Below, in pieces: positions 25,728 through 34,700 of a DNA stretch of 64,000 nt (the stretch's first letter is position 1; every line of letters begins with the position of its first letter). The notes beneath the pieces are model-generated. The model had not been told where the DNA came from. It did no database searches and worked only from the letters and a program-made list of their open reading frames with translations. A program made the translations under genes and the position numbers. Source of the stretch: PALSA-1004 sp963829085 (GTDB lineage Bacteria > Pseudomonadota > Gammaproteobacteria > Burkholderiales > SG8-41); the NCBI GenBank assembly GCA_963829085.1, contig CAWHHJ010000027.1:1-64000 (forward strand), read 5' to 3'.

Positions 25728-26549
25728 TCAGTGACTTTCATGCGCCATCGCGATGTAAACGATGGTGAGCATCATAAAAATGTATGCCTGCAATGCGACG
25801 ATCAGGACGTGGAAGATGGACCAGCCGAGACCGAGCACCGGCGCGATAATCGTTCCCGAATAAAAGTTATCCGCAGTCCCGGTGGTTGCCCACATCCACA
25901 GCAGAAGAAAAATGATCTCGCCCGCGTACATGTTGCCGAACAACCGCAGGGAGTGCGACAGCGGCTTCGAAACATACTCGACGAGGTTGAACAAAAAGTT
26001 GGCCGGCCACAGCAGCACATGGCTGCCGAAGGGCGAGCAGAATAGTTCGTGCACCCATCCGCCCAGGCCTTTGATCTTGACGCTGAAAAACAGCATGAGC
26101 GCCCACACTGTCAAGGCGAGCGCGAAGGTGGTGTTCACATCCGCCGTCGGCACGCCGCGCCAGTTATGCAAATGGAACACGTGCTCGTAGATTTTCGCCA
26201 TGATGTCGACGGGCAGGAAATCCATCGCGTTCATGAGCAGGACCCACAGGAATACCGTCAGGGCGACCGGCGCAATGAATCGGCGGTCGCCATGAAATAT
26301 GTCTTTGACCTGCACATCGATGAAATCAATGAGCAACTCGACGAACGCCTGGCGTTTATTCGGGACGCCGGCCGTCGCGCCGCGCACCACCCACCACATA
26401 AAGCCGAGCGCGACGATGCCCAGAATGAGCGACGTCACGACCGTGTCGACGTTGAGCATCCAGAACGGCCCGTCGCCGAACGGATGGGTGTTGAAAGTGA
26501 GGTGATGACCGATGTATTCGGTCGGGGTCAGTTCGGCACTTGCTGCCAT
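25728..26549 (-). CDS. atpB: ATP synthase F0 a subunit
   Basis: Membrane stator subunit that holds the proton half-channels. I use the ATG at 26549 (MAASAELTPTEYIGHHL), preceded by AGGA with a 7-base spacer, rather than the TTG two codons upstream. About 273 residues, with five or six membrane helices. The essential arginine lies in LSHSLRLFGNMYAGEIIFLL, and the last helix contains LQAYIFMMLTIVYIAMA. The stop is followed by a 46-base gap before atpE. Confidence 0.96.
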   Translation of the reverse strand: MAASAELTPTEYIGHHLTFNTHPFGDGPFWMLNVDTVVTSLILGIVALGFMWWVVRGATAGVPNKRQAFVELLIDFIDVQVKDIFHGDRRFIAPVALTVFLWVLLMNAMDFLPVDIMAKIYEHVFHLHNWRGVPTADVNTTFALALTVWALMLFFSVKIKGLGGWVHELFCSPFGSHVLLWPANFLFNLVEYVSKPLSHSLRLFGNMYAGEIIFLLLWMWATTGTADNFYSGTIIAPVLGLGWSIFHVLIVALQAYIFMMLTIVYIAMAHESH

Positions 26550-26567
26550 CAGCAATTCCTGATTCGA

Positions 26568-26942
26568 TCAACCTTCGCGCACGACCACCGCTGCCTGCGA
26601 CACCAGGACCGCGATGACAAACGCTGCAAAAAACGCCGCTGGTACGAGCTCGCTATACGAACTCAACACCAGCCACAACAAACAACCCATCAGCGCGAGC
26701 TTGCCGGCCTCAGCTTTGAACGCCGTACGCAAAATTTCGCCCGCCGTTTGCACTTTCCTGCCTGAGATCAATAGCGCAAAGAGAAAGCCAGCCGACCAGC
26801 TGATCAGGCCGCCGAACAGAGCCGATAGCGCACCCTGCCCACCTGCCCACCAGCCAGCTACGAGTGCTACCGCGGCAGTCGTATATAACTGCCACCGCAG
26901 CACTGTGCGGAGGGGTTTGCTCTCGATTTTGAAAGCCACCAC
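26568..26942 (-). CDS. atpI: ATP synthase assembly-associated protein AtpI
   Basis: A small membrane protein, 124 residues, with four predicted helices (about 14-32, 36-58, 75-92, 98-118). It contains GGLISWSAGFLFALLI, a pattern of the ATP synthase subunit I family. AtpI helps c-ring assembly in some bacteria, and its place directly before atpB is typical. An 81-base gap separates it from parB, so the atp promoter probably lies there or transcription continues from parAB. Confidence 0.85.
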   Translation of the reverse strand: MVAFKIESKPLRTVLRWQLYTTAAVALVAGWWAGGQGALSALFGGLISWSAGFLFALLISGRKVQTAGEILRTAFKAEAGKLALMGCLLWLVLSSYSELVPAAFFAAFVIAVLVSQAAVVVREG

Positions 26943-27023
26943 GCGTACCCTGGAGCAAACCCGCGAATTTTATAAGCTCGCGCTTGCGGCGTCAAACCGC
27001 GGTGGTGCGCTCGATGGTCGGAT

Positions 27024-27893
27024 TCAACGCATAAGGCGCGCCAGCACCGCGTCGAGTTGGTCGAGCGTTCGGTAATCGATTACCAACTTGCCGCTGCCCT
27101 TTTTTGAGCTCCCTTTGATGGCGACCGCGGTGCCCAGCTTCTGCGACAAGTCTTCCTGCAGCCTCAAGATATCGCGGTCAGTAACGGCGCGCGATTTTTT
27201 GGCGCTGACGCCTTTTCCCAAGCGGGCTACGAGTTGCTCGGCATCACGTACGGACATGCCGCGCTCCGCGATCAATCGCGCGGTTTCGATCTGTTGAATG
27301 CCGGCCAGCGCAAGCAGCGCTCGCGCATGTCCCATATCGAGCTTGCCGTTCTGCACAAGATCACGCACCGGCTCAGCCAGACCGAGCAGCCGCACGAGAT
27401 TCGTCACTGCGCTGCGCGAGCGGCCCACCATTTCGGCTGCTTTGTCATGCGTGATGCCGAATTCCGTGATTAAACGCTGGATGCCCTGCGCCTGCTCGAG
27501 CGGATTCAAATCCTCGCGCTGAATGTTCTCAATGAGCGCCATCGCGAGTGCGGCATTGTCGTCGACCGCGCGGACGACGACGGGGACTGTGGCGAGTCCG
27601 GCGAGCCGGGCTGCTCGCCAGCGCCGTTCCCCCGCGATGATTTCATGCCGGGCGTCGGCGACCGGCCGCACGAGTATGGGCTGAATAACGCCCTGCGCCT
27701 TGATCGAATCGGCCAGCTCTTTGAGTGCGGCGTCCTCGATGCGCATGCGCGGCTGATATTTACCGGGCTGCAAATCGTCTACGCTCAACTCGAGTGTCGG
27801 CCCCGCAGGCGCATCGACGCTCACGCGCTCATCGCCGCCCAGCAGGGCGTCGAGGCCGCGGCCCAACCCTTTCATTTTTGGCATGGCACTCAT
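27024..27893 (-). CDS. parB: Chromosome partitioning protein ParB
   Basis: ParB binds parS, loads CTP and spreads along DNA to organise the origin for segregation. The 289 residues hold the N-terminal CTP-binding domain with ELADSIKAQGVIQPILVRP, the GERRWRAARLAGL motif and ALIENIQREDLNPLEQA. The central helix-turn-helix is GITHDKAAEMVGRSRSAVTN, and a C-terminal dimerisation tail ends in YRTLDQLDAVLARL. The start overlaps the parA stop by four bases (ATGA). Two parS sites lie about 3.4 kb away, upstream of mnmG. Confidence 0.95.
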   Translation of the reverse strand: MSAMPKMKGLGRGLDALLGGDERVSVDAPAGPTLELSVDDLQPGKYQPRMRIEDAALKELADSIKAQGVIQPILVRPVADARHEIIAGERRWRAARLAGLATVPVVVRAVDDNAALAMALIENIQREDLNPLEQAQGIQRLITEFGITHDKAAEMVGRSRSAVTNLVRLLGLAEPVRDLVQNGKLDMGHARALLALAGIQQIETARLIAERGMSVRDAEQLVARLGKGVSAKKSRAVTDRDILRLQEDLSQKLGTAVAIKGSSKKGSGKLVIDYRTLDQLDAVLARLMR

Positions 27894-28672
27894 GCTCCTA
27901 CCGCCCCGGCTTCTGCCCGATTCAGCATCTCACCGGCCAGCGCCAGATACGCTTGTGCGCCTTTGGAGGCCTTGTCAAAACCCAGTACCGGCAGACCGTG
28001 GCTCGGCGCCTCCGCGAGGCGAATGTTGCGCGGAATGACGGTGCGATACACCTTCTCTCCGAAATGCTGCTGCAACTGCGCAGACACCTGCTGCGCGAGC
28101 GTATTGCGGGGATCGTACATCGTGCGCAAAAGACCTTCGATCTCAAGCCGCGGATTAAGGTGCTGGCGAACCTTTTTGATCGTCTGCACCAAGTCACTCA
28201 GACCCTCGAGTGCATAATATTCGCACTGCATTGGTATCAACACCGCGTGCGCTGCGCACAAGCCGTTCACGGTGAGGAGATTAAGCGCCGGCGGGCAATC
28301 GATAAGGATATATTCGTAGTTGTCCTCCACGGTCGCCAGCGCGGACTTGAGACGCGTCTCGCGCTGATCGAGCGCGACAAGTTCCACCTCGGCGCCGGCG
28401 AGTTCGCGATTCGCCGGCAACACGTTATAGCTGCCTGTCGTCGACGCGACGCTCGCTATACGAATGTCAGCTTCGCCAAGCAGAACATGATAAACCGTGC
28501 GCGCCAGCGTTCGCTTGTCGATGCCGCTGCCCATGGTCGCATTGCCTTGCGGGTCCAAGTCCACGAGGAGGACACGCTGTTTGGTTGCCGCAAGACTCGC
28601 GGCTAGATTCACACCCGTAGTGGTTTTACCCACGCCGCCTTTCTGATTGGTGATGGCGAGGATCTTTGTCAT
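27890..28672 (-). CDS. parA: Chromosome partitioning ATPase ParA
   Basis: Walker-type ATPase that forms a gradient on the nucleoid and pulls ParB-parS complexes apart. The true start is the ATG at 28672 (MTKILAITNQKGGVGKTTTG), with the deviant Walker A motif KGGVGKTT at about 11-18; the longer frame upstream is spurious because it lies inside rsmG. LLVDLDPQGNATMGSG follows, and the Walker B region is YEYILIDCPPAL. About 260 residues, normal length. The start overlaps the rsmG stop by four bases and the gene's end overlaps parB, so rsmG-parA-parB are tightly coupled. Confidence 0.95.
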   Translation of the reverse strand: MTKILAITNQKGGVGKTTTGVNLAASLAATKQRVLLVDLDPQGNATMGSGIDKRTLARTVYHVLLGEADIRIASVASTTGSYNVLPANRELAGAEVELVALDQRETRLKSALATVEDNYEYILIDCPPALNLLTVNGLCAAHAVLIPMQCEYYALEGLSDLVQTIKKVRQHLNPRLEIEGLLRTMYDPRNTLAQQVSAQLQQHFGEKVYRTVIPRNIRLAEAPSHGLPVLGFDKASKGAQAYLALAGEMLNRAEAGAVGA

Positions 28673-29304
28673 GCGGCAAGCCGCGCCGGCTCGAGTAATA
28701 CCAGGTGGCGCTGCGCGCGCAGGCCGGGCACTTTCAATGGAATGACTTCGCGCAGCTTGAAGTCCGCGGGCACTTGCGCAATCTCTTCGTACGGATAAAC
28801 ACCCTTCATTGCCGCCAACGTCCCCTGTGGAGCACACAGACGCCCCGCGACTTTAATCAAGTCGGCGACGTCAGAAAAAGCGCGCGATATGACAACGTCA
28901 AACCGCTTCCGGGGCTCCCAGTGTTCTACGCGCTCGCCCACGACGTCGACGTTGTCGAGCCCGAGCTCGATGACAGCCTGTCGCAGGAACGCCGCTTTCT
29001 TGTGATTGCAATCGAGCAATGTGATATGCGCCTGCGGCGACACGAGCGCCAGCGGGATACCCGGAAGTCCGGCGCCACTGCCAACGTCGAGCACGCTGCC
29101 AGTTCCGAGGTGCGGCAGCGTCGCCAGCGAATCGAGAACATGCCCGCTCACCATTCTCGCGCTGTCACGTATGGCGGTGAGATTGTGGACGCGGTTCCAT
29201 TTTGTTATTAGGGCGAGGTATGCGAGCAGCTTGGTCTGTACATCGGCAGGAACGGTCAAGCCGAGCTCCGCCACACCCTGTGCAAGTTGCTCGGCGTCGC
29301 TCAT
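28669..29304 (-). CDS. rsmG: 16S rRNA (guanine-527-N7)-methyltransferase
   Basis: Methylates G527 of 16S rRNA with S-adenosylmethionine; loss gives low-level streptomycin resistance in other bacteria. The 211-residue protein contains YLALITKWNRVHNLTAIRD, the SAM-binding motif VLDVGSGAGLPGIPLAL, and DVVISRAFSDVADLI. Its start overlaps the mnmG stop by four bases (ATGA), and its stop overlaps the parA start in the same way. Confidence 0.95.
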   Translation of the reverse strand: MSDAEQLAQGVAELGLTVPADVQTKLLAYLALITKWNRVHNLTAIRDSARMVSGHVLDSLATLPHLGTGSVLDVGSGAGLPGIPLALVSPQAHITLLDCNHKKAAFLRQAVIELGLDNVDVVGERVEHWEPRKRFDVVISRAFSDVADLIKVAGRLCAPQGTLAAMKGVYPYEEIAQVPADFKLREVIPLKVPGLRAQRHLVLLEPARLAA

Positions 29305-31193
29305 GCGGTTTTTTTCGCGGCGCTGAATCCACGCTTCAAGTGTACGAGCAGCAATGAAATTGCGGCCGGCGTGATTCCGGATATGCGTGTCGCCTGACCA
29401 ACCGTCTGCGGGCGGTGCTGGTTGAGTTTTTGCTGCACCTCGATCGAGAGCCCGCGCACCGTACGGTAGTCAAAGTCCAGGGGTAAATGCATGGACTCTT
29501 GCGCCTCGTGACGCGCAATCTCATCCTGCTGGCGCTCAATGTACCCCTGATATTTGGCTTGAATCTCCACTTGCTCGGCGACCTCACCATCGTCGACAGC
29601 GGGACCCGTGCCGGGCAACGTCATGAGCGATTTGTACGAAACTTCCGGACGGCGCAACAAATCCATCAAGGTGTATTCGCGTTCGACTGCTTGGCCAAGG
29701 ACGCGCTCATACTCATGACGCTCGATGAGCTTCGGGCTTACCCAGCTCGAACGTAAGCGCGCGAGCTCACGCGCGAGCGCATCGCGCTTGCGTTCGAAAC
29801 GTTCCCACCGTCGATCATCTACGAGGCCCAGACGGCGCCCGATTTCGGTTAAACGCATGTCCGCATTGTCTTCGCGCAAAGTAAGCCGATACTCCGCACG
29901 GCTCGTGAACATGCGGTACGGTTCCGAGACGCCCCGCGTTATCAAGTCGTCGACGAGCACGCCGAGATACGCTTCATTGCGGCGGGGACACCACGCTTCT
30001 TCACCCATGACCGAGCGAGCGGCGTTGACGCCGGCAAGCAGTCCCTGTGCCGCAGCCTCCTCGTAACCTGTCGTGCCGTTTATTTGTCCGGCGAAAAAAA
30101 GCCCGCTGATCGCCTTGGTTTCGAGCGAACTTTTGAGCGCGCGTGGATCGTAGTAATCGTACTCGATGGCGTAACCCGGACGCGTGATATGCGCATGCTC
30201 GAGACCTTTGATGGTCCGCACGAGCTCCACTTGGACATCGTACGACAAGCTCGTCGATATGCCATTGGGATAATATTCGTTGACGCTCAAACCCTCGGGC
30301 TCGAGAAAAATCTGATGCGCGCTCTTGTCTGCAAAGCGCGTGATCTTGTCTTCGATCGACGGACAGTAGCGCGGCCCGATGCCTTCAATGACACCCGTAA
30401 ACAGCGGCGACCGGTCGAGACCCTTGCGAATGATGTCGTGCGTGCGCTCGCTCGTATGAGTTATCCAGCATGGGACTTGCCGCGGATGGTGCCGGACGTC
30501 GCCAAGGAACGAAAAGACCGGTGTTGGCACGTCGCCGGGTTGTTCGAGGAGCTGCGAAAAATCGATAGTCCGACCGTTGAGTCGCGGCGGAGTACCGGTC
30601 TTCAGGCGGCCGACTGGCAATTTCAACTCACGTAAACGCGCGGCGAGGCTTGTTGCAGGCGGATCGCCGGCGCGCCCGGCCGCGTAATGCGCGAGACCCA
30701 CGTGGATGAGTCCGGAAAGGAACGTTCCGGTCGTCAGGACGACCGCCCGCGCGTTGAAACGCACACCCAACTGGGTAACGACACCAGTAACTCGTTCGCC
30801 GTCTAAGATCAGGTCATTAACGGGTTGCTGAAAGAGCCACAAATTGGCCTGGCTTTCGAGCCGGCTTCGAACGGAGCGCCGATATAACGAACGATCCGCC
30901 TGCGCCCGCGTGGCCCGCACCGCTGGCCCCTTGCTCGAATTGAGGGTCCGGAACTGAATCCCGGCGTCATCGGCCGCGCATGCCATTGCGCCCCCCAAGG
31001 CGTCGATTTCCTTTACCAAGTGGCCCTTGCCGATGCCTCCGATTGATGGATTGCACGACATTTGACCCAAGGTCTCGATGTTGTGAGTGAGTAGGAGTGT
31101 ACGGCATCCGATGCGAGCGCTCGCTAATGCCGCCTCGGTGCCCGCGTGTCCGCCCCCTACAACGATTACATCAAAAAGATCAGCAGGTTGCAT
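29301..31193 (-). CDS. mnmG: tRNA uridine-34 5-carboxymethylaminomethyl modification enzyme MnmG
   Basis: FAD enzyme that works with MnmE to modify the wobble uridine of several tRNAs. The 630 residues start with the dinucleotide fold FDVIVVGGGHAGTEAALASA, then MSCNPSIGGIGKGHLVKEID and QADRSLYRRSVRSRLE. Mid-protein signatures include GRLKTGTPPRLNGRTIDFS and FFAGQINGTTGYEEAAAQGL. The C-terminal helical domain ends with RISGITPAAISLLLVHLKR. It lies downstream of mnmE, with the parS pair in the 122-base gap between them. Confidence 0.97.
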   Translation of the reverse strand: MQPADLFDVIVVGGGHAGTEAALASARIGCRTLLLTHNIETLGQMSCNPSIGGIGKGHLVKEIDALGGAMACAADDAGIQFRTLNSSKGPAVRATRAQADRSLYRRSVRSRLESQANLWLFQQPVNDLILDGERVTGVVTQLGVRFNARAVVLTTGTFLSGLIHVGLAHYAAGRAGDPPATSLAARLRELKLPVGRLKTGTPPRLNGRTIDFSQLLEQPGDVPTPVFSFLGDVRHHPRQVPCWITHTSERTHDIIRKGLDRSPLFTGVIEGIGPRYCPSIEDKITRFADKSAHQIFLEPEGLSVNEYYPNGISTSLSYDVQVELVRTIKGLEHAHITRPGYAIEYDYYDPRALKSSLETKAISGLFFAGQINGTTGYEEAAAQGLLAGVNAARSVMGEEAWCPRRNEAYLGVLVDDLITRGVSEPYRMFTSRAEYRLTLREDNADMRLTEIGRRLGLVDDRRWERFERKRDALARELARLRSSWVSPKLIERHEYERVLGQAVEREYTLMDLLRRPEVSYKSLMTLPGTGPAVDDGEVAEQVEIQAKYQGYIERQQDEIARHEAQESMHLPLDFDYRTVRGLSIEVQQKLNQHRPQTVGQATRISGITPAAISLLLVHLKRGFSAAKKTA

Positions 31194-31240
31194 CTATTGC
31201 GACTTGTTTTCGGGCAAATCGCGATGATAAACGAAATGGT

Positions 31241-31260
31241 CATCGCGCAAAAGCGCGATG
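31241..31260. repeat. Perfect hairpin beside the parS pair
   Basis: catcgcgc (31241-31248) and gcgcgatg (31253-31260) form an 8-bp stem with an aaaa loop. A related tcgcgatga at 31219-31227 could pair with tcatcgcg just before it. No T-run follows on the minus strand. It lies 9 bases from the first parS site. Confidence 0.5.
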
Positions 31261-31269
31261 TTCGATGAA

Positions 31270-31285
31270 TGTTTCACGTGGAACA
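31270..31285. promoter_or_regulatory. parS: parS site 1 (ParB binding)
   Basis: TGTTTCACGTGGAACA matches the 16-base bacterial parS consensus TGTTNCACGTGAAACA at all but one position, on either strand. It is the exact reverse complement of site 2, which lies 12 bases away. Its location near the origin and near parAB fits. Confidence 0.93.
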
Positions 31286-31297
31286 CGCGCAACGCCT

Positions 31298-31313
31298 TGT
31301 TCCACGTGAAACA
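31298..31313. promoter_or_regulatory. parS: parS site 2 (ParB binding)
   Basis: TGTTCCACGTGAAACA matches the parS consensus fully. It is inverted relative to site 1 with a 12-base spacer, so the two form one large palindrome able to fold into a 16-bp stem. It ends two bases before the mnmE stop codon. Confidence 0.94.
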
Positions 31314-31315
31314 TC

Positions 31316-32641
31316 TCACTTGCCGATGCAGAAGCGCGAAAAAATCGCGCCCAGTAAGTCATCGGCGGTTACGCTGCCGGTGATGCTTGACAGCGCGGTC
31401 TGCGCGCTACGCAGCTCTTCAGCAACGAGTTCCAACCCGGTGGGCAACCTGATAGCGTCCTCTAAATGGGTATGCGCGCGACGTAAAGCGGCTAGGTGTC
31501 TTTCGCGCGCCATATACATCCCCTCGCCCGCAGTGGCGCCGCCAATGGCCTCCAATATGGCGTCCCGCAGCCCGCCCATGCCGACACCCGTCTTTGCGGA
31601 CACTGCTACGCATCCAGTAAACTCCGACTTACGCGGCCGGTCCAGTAAATCAATCTTGTTCGCGACCCGAAGCGTAGCGGTAGCCTCTGGTAAAACAAGG
31701 CCGTGGTCTGGGAACGCGCTCGTGGGGTCTGTCACGTCCGCAACCCACACCAGCAAATCCGCAGTTGCGACGGCTTGGCGCGCGCGCGCAATGCCGATCG
31801 ATTCAACCGGATCACGCGATTCCCTCAGCCCGGCCGTGTCGACAATGTGGAGTGGCACGCCGTTCACGGTGATCGATTCGCGGATCGTATCCCGTGTCGT
31901 GCCCGGCACGTCAGAAACAATGGCGCGTTCGGCACCCGCGAGCGCGTTCAGCAGGCTCGATTTTCCGACGTTCGCCTTGCCGGCGATTACCACTTCAACG
32001 CCTTCGCGCAGCAGACTGCCGCGTCGTGCTGCGGCCAAAATGGCGGCGACGCGCGCTTGAAGCGCTTGAAGCCGCTCGCGCAGTCCTGGTCTTTGCAACG
32101 CTTCGATTTCCTCTTCTGGGAAGTCGAGCGTCGCTTCAACCAGCATGCGCACATCGATGAGCTCGTGTACGAGCGTTTGTATCGCTTGCGAAAACTCGCC
32201 CTGTAGCGAGCGGACCGCACAGCGAGCGGCTTCAGCGGTCGAGGCTTCTATGAGGTCCGCAACGCCCTCTGCCTGAGCCAGATCAAGCTTATCGTTGAGA
32301 AACGCCCGCTTCGTGAATTCGCCGGGCTGCGCCACGCGCGCGCCGACTTCAAGGCAACGCTCCAGCAACAACTGCATGACAACGGGCCCGCCGTGCCCCT
32401 GCAATTCGAGCACGTCTTCGCCTGTGTAGGAATGGGGTGCGCGAAAAAACAGCGCCACCCCCTGGTCGATGAGCGAGCCGTCAGCACTGCGGAAATCGGC
32501 TCGCGTTGCTACGCGCGGTTCGACGCGCGGACCAACGAGCGTCTCCACCATAAAGTCCAGGCGCGGGCCGGACACGCGAACAATGCCGATCCCGCCGCGG
32601 CCGGGCGGCGTCGCGACAGCAGCTATTACATCATTTGCCAT
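31316..32641 (-). CDS. mnmE: tRNA modification GTPase MnmE
   Basis: GTPase partner of MnmG in wobble-uridine modification. The 441 residues show the N-terminal tetrahydrofolate-binding domain (IAAVATPPGRGGIGIVRVSG), PHSYTGEDVLELQGHGGPVV, then helices interrupted by the G domain: GKANVGKSSLLNALAG (P-loop), VPGTTRDTIRESI, DTAGLRESRDPVE and VANKIDLL. The C-terminus is FCIGK with the catalytic-site Cys. The start overlaps the yidC stop by 11 bases, and the stop lies beside the parS pair. Confidence 0.97.
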   Translation of the reverse strand: MANDVIAAVATPPGRGGIGIVRVSGPRLDFMVETLVGPRVEPRVATRADFRSADGSLIDQGVALFFRAPHSYTGEDVLELQGHGGPVVMQLLLERCLEVGARVAQPGEFTKRAFLNDKLDLAQAEGVADLIEASTAEAARCAVRSLQGEFSQAIQTLVHELIDVRMLVEATLDFPEEEIEALQRPGLRERLQALQARVAAILAAARRGSLLREGVEVVIAGKANVGKSSLLNALAGAERAIVSDVPGTTRDTIRESITVNGVPLHIVDTAGLRESRDPVESIGIARARQAVATADLLVWVADVTDPTSAFPDHGLVLPEATATLRVANKIDLLDRPRKSEFTGCVAVSAKTGVGMGGLRDAILEAIGGATAGEGMYMARERHLAALRRAHTHLEDAIRLPTGLELVAEELRSAQTALSSITGSVTADDLLGAIFSRFCIGK

Positions 32642-34286
32642 GCGCGGGCTTGGGCTGCCCCATTGCGCGCGTGATTTGCCACTGCTGTGCGATCGACAGA
32701 ATATTGTTAATCAGCCAGTACAGGACCAGCCCCGCTGGGAAGAAGAAAAACATGACGCTGAAAGCGATCGGCATGATCTTCATGATCTTGGCTTGAACCG
32801 GGTCGGGCGGTTCAGGGTTCAAGTACGTCTGGAAAATCATCGTGGCGCCCATCAAGACCGGCAGGACAAAATAGGGATCCGCCACCGAAAGGTCATGGAT
32901 CCACAGCATGAACGGCGCATGCCGCAGCTCGACGCTCGCCAACAGAACCCAATAAAGCGCAATAAAAACAGGGATTTGCACGACAACGGGCAGACATCCG
33001 CCAAGCGGATTGATTTTTTCTGTCTTGTATAGTTCCATCATCGCCTGGTTCATGCGCTGGCGGTCGTTGCCGTATTGTTCCTTGAGTTTTTGCAGGCGCG
33101 GGGCCAGCACTCGCATGCGCGCCATCGAACGATAGCTTGCTGCAGACAACGGATAGAACAACGCCTTGATAGTGACTGTGAGGATGATGATGGCGACGCC
33201 CCAATTGCCTACCCATTGGTGCAGCCATTGCAGGAACCAGAATAGCGGCTTGGCGATGATGGTCAACCACCCGTAATCAACTGTGAGGTCAAGTCCCGGC
33301 GTCAGCTTCGAGAGCTTATCCTGTTCCTGAGGCCCGGCGTAAAGCGGCACCGTAAGCGTCTTTTGTGTGCCGGGCTCGATACGACCGACCGGCAGGATGA
33401 CGCCCGCCGCGTATAAGCCGTTGTCCAGGCGCTTCGTATAAAACTCGCGCGCAACGCCGCTCGGTGGCAGCCATGCACTCAGAAAATAATGTTGCAGCAT
33501 GGCGATCCACCCGTCGCTGCTTTTTTTCGGGTAGTTGACCTTGCCCTTGTCCACATCCGAGAACGGCACCTTTTGAAACTTTTCTTTCTCAGTGTAGACC
33601 GCGATCCCGGTGTACGTCGGCAACATCGCCGAATCGCCTGCGGGCGGCGTGCTGTCGCGCAGGAGTTGAAAGTACGCGTCAGGCTCGATGGCGCTGGCGC
33701 CATGGTTGTCGATCCGGTAGCTGACATCGATGACATAACTGTTGCGATGAAATGTGTACGTCTTGATGACATTCACGCCATCGGATGCTTGCGCCGTGAG
33801 GTGAATAACCGCTTCATTGGCTCCCGGCATCAGCTGCACATTGCGTTCAGCCGCTGTGTAGCGCGTGCGATGATTCGGCAAACCATTGCCGATGAGCCCG
33901 GATTGCGCGACGTAAGTGTGTTCGGCCTGTTGCAGCAACGTAAAATTCTTTTTCTTGTCGCTCGTGTCGAGGTGTTCGAGCAACTCGAGGCGGCGTAAAT
34001 CACCGCCGGCGGTATCGATGTCGGCGATGTATTCGTCGGTCTGCACACGAATGGTCTCGCCCTTTTGCAGATCGCCGCCGCCGACGGGTGTGCCGGCTGC
34101 GGGCTGTGCGGGCGGTTTCGACAACGGCTGGCTCGGCGCGGGTACCGGAGCCCCCGCGGGGCCGCTCACCGGCGGTGCGGCAGGCGCGCCTACCCGCGCG
34201 GGTTGAGTTTCCTTCTGCCACGCGTCCATCAGGAAAAATACTGAGAACGCGAAGAGCATGAAGAGGATCAGTCGCTGTGTATCCAT
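32631..34286 (-). CDS. yidC: Membrane protein insertase YidC
   Basis: Inserts and folds inner-membrane proteins, including the c subunit of ATP synthase made from the same region. The 551 residues have an N-terminal membrane anchor (MDTQRLILFMLFAFSVFFLM), a Pro/Ala-rich linker, the large periplasmic domain, then the insertase core: NWGVAIIILTVTIKALFYPL, GGCLPVVVQIPVFIALYWVL and LVLYWLINNILSIAQQW. The length is typical of proteobacteria. It starts 9 bases after rnpA, leaving no room for the yidD gene often found there. Confidence 0.96.
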   Translation of the reverse strand: MDTQRLILFMLFAFSVFFLMDAWQKETQPARVGAPAAPPVSGPAGAPVPAPSQPLSKPPAQPAAGTPVGGGDLQKGETIRVQTDEYIADIDTAGGDLRRLELLEHLDTSDKKKNFTLLQQAEHTYVAQSGLIGNGLPNHRTRYTAAERNVQLMPGANEAVIHLTAQASDGVNVIKTYTFHRNSYVIDVSYRIDNHGASAIEPDAYFQLLRDSTPPAGDSAMLPTYTGIAVYTEKEKFQKVPFSDVDKGKVNYPKKSSDGWIAMLQHYFLSAWLPPSGVAREFYTKRLDNGLYAAGVILPVGRIEPGTQKTLTVPLYAGPQEQDKLSKLTPGLDLTVDYGWLTIIAKPLFWFLQWLHQWVGNWGVAIIILTVTIKALFYPLSAASYRSMARMRVLAPRLQKLKEQYGNDRQRMNQAMMELYKTEKINPLGGCLPVVVQIPVFIALYWVLLASVELRHAPFMLWIHDLSVADPYFVLPVLMGATMIFQTYLNPEPPDPVQAKIMKIMPIAFSVMFFFFPAGLVLYWLINNILSIAQQWQITRAMGQPKPAHGK

Positions 34287-34295
34287 GAGATTAGA

Positions 34296-34700
34296 TCAGT
34301 TAAGCGCGTTGGCCCCGGGGGCGGCTGCAGCGCGATCACCGCATGAGCGTCGCGCCCGGCGCATAAGCGAAAGGATTTCGGCGCGCGCTTCGCGCGCGAC
34401 CGTTCTAAACACCGGCGCCCGAACACGTACTACGATATCAACTCCGCAGAATTCGTCCTGATACGACCGGAATACTTCGCGTGCCAAACGCTTGCAGAAA
34501 TTCCGCGCGGTCGCCTGGCGCACGATGCGCTTATTGACCGTAACGCCGAGTCGCGGCGCTATGCCATCATTGGGTCGCGCATAAACCTGGAAGAACGTGC
34601 CCGCGTGCGAACACCTGAAAGCAAACACCAGGGCGTAGCCTTGCGGCCCGGTAAGTCGGCGCGCACGTGGAAAAACAAGGCGTCGGGAACGGCCAGTCAA
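34296..34700 (-). CDS. rnpA: Ribonuclease P protein component
   Basis: Protein subunit of RNase P, which trims the 5' end of tRNA precursors. The 134 residues contain RRLTGPQGYALVFAFR, RLGVTVNKRIVRQATARNFC and KRLAREVFRSYQDE, close to the RNR-type signature of the family (here ATARNFCKRLARE). The start is a TTG at 34700 that overlaps the rpmH stop by four bases (TTGA), as translational coupling would need. The C-terminal tail after RARRSC is poorly conserved. Confidence 0.93.
   Translation of the reverse strand: MTGRSRRLVFPRARRLTGPQGYALVFAFRCSHAGTFFQVYARPNDGIAPRLGVTVNKRIVRQATARNFCKRLAREVFRSYQDEFCGVDIVVRVRAPVFRTVAREARAEILSLMRRARRSCGDRAAAAPGANALN

Noticed and set aside
26049..26765. 238-codon plus-strand frame
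   Set aside because: Antisense to atpB and atpI; charged, low-complexity content without motif.
27725..28606. 293-codon plus-strand open frame
   Set aside because: Fully antisense to parA and the start of parB, with no recognisable motif.
28673..28837. N-terminal extension of parA
   Set aside because: It lies inside rsmG and adds 55 residues not found in the family; the start overlapping the rsmG stop fits much better.
31269..32060. Plus-strand frame starting MFHVEH
   Set aside because: MFHVEH is simply the translation of the parS site; the rest is antisense to mnmE.
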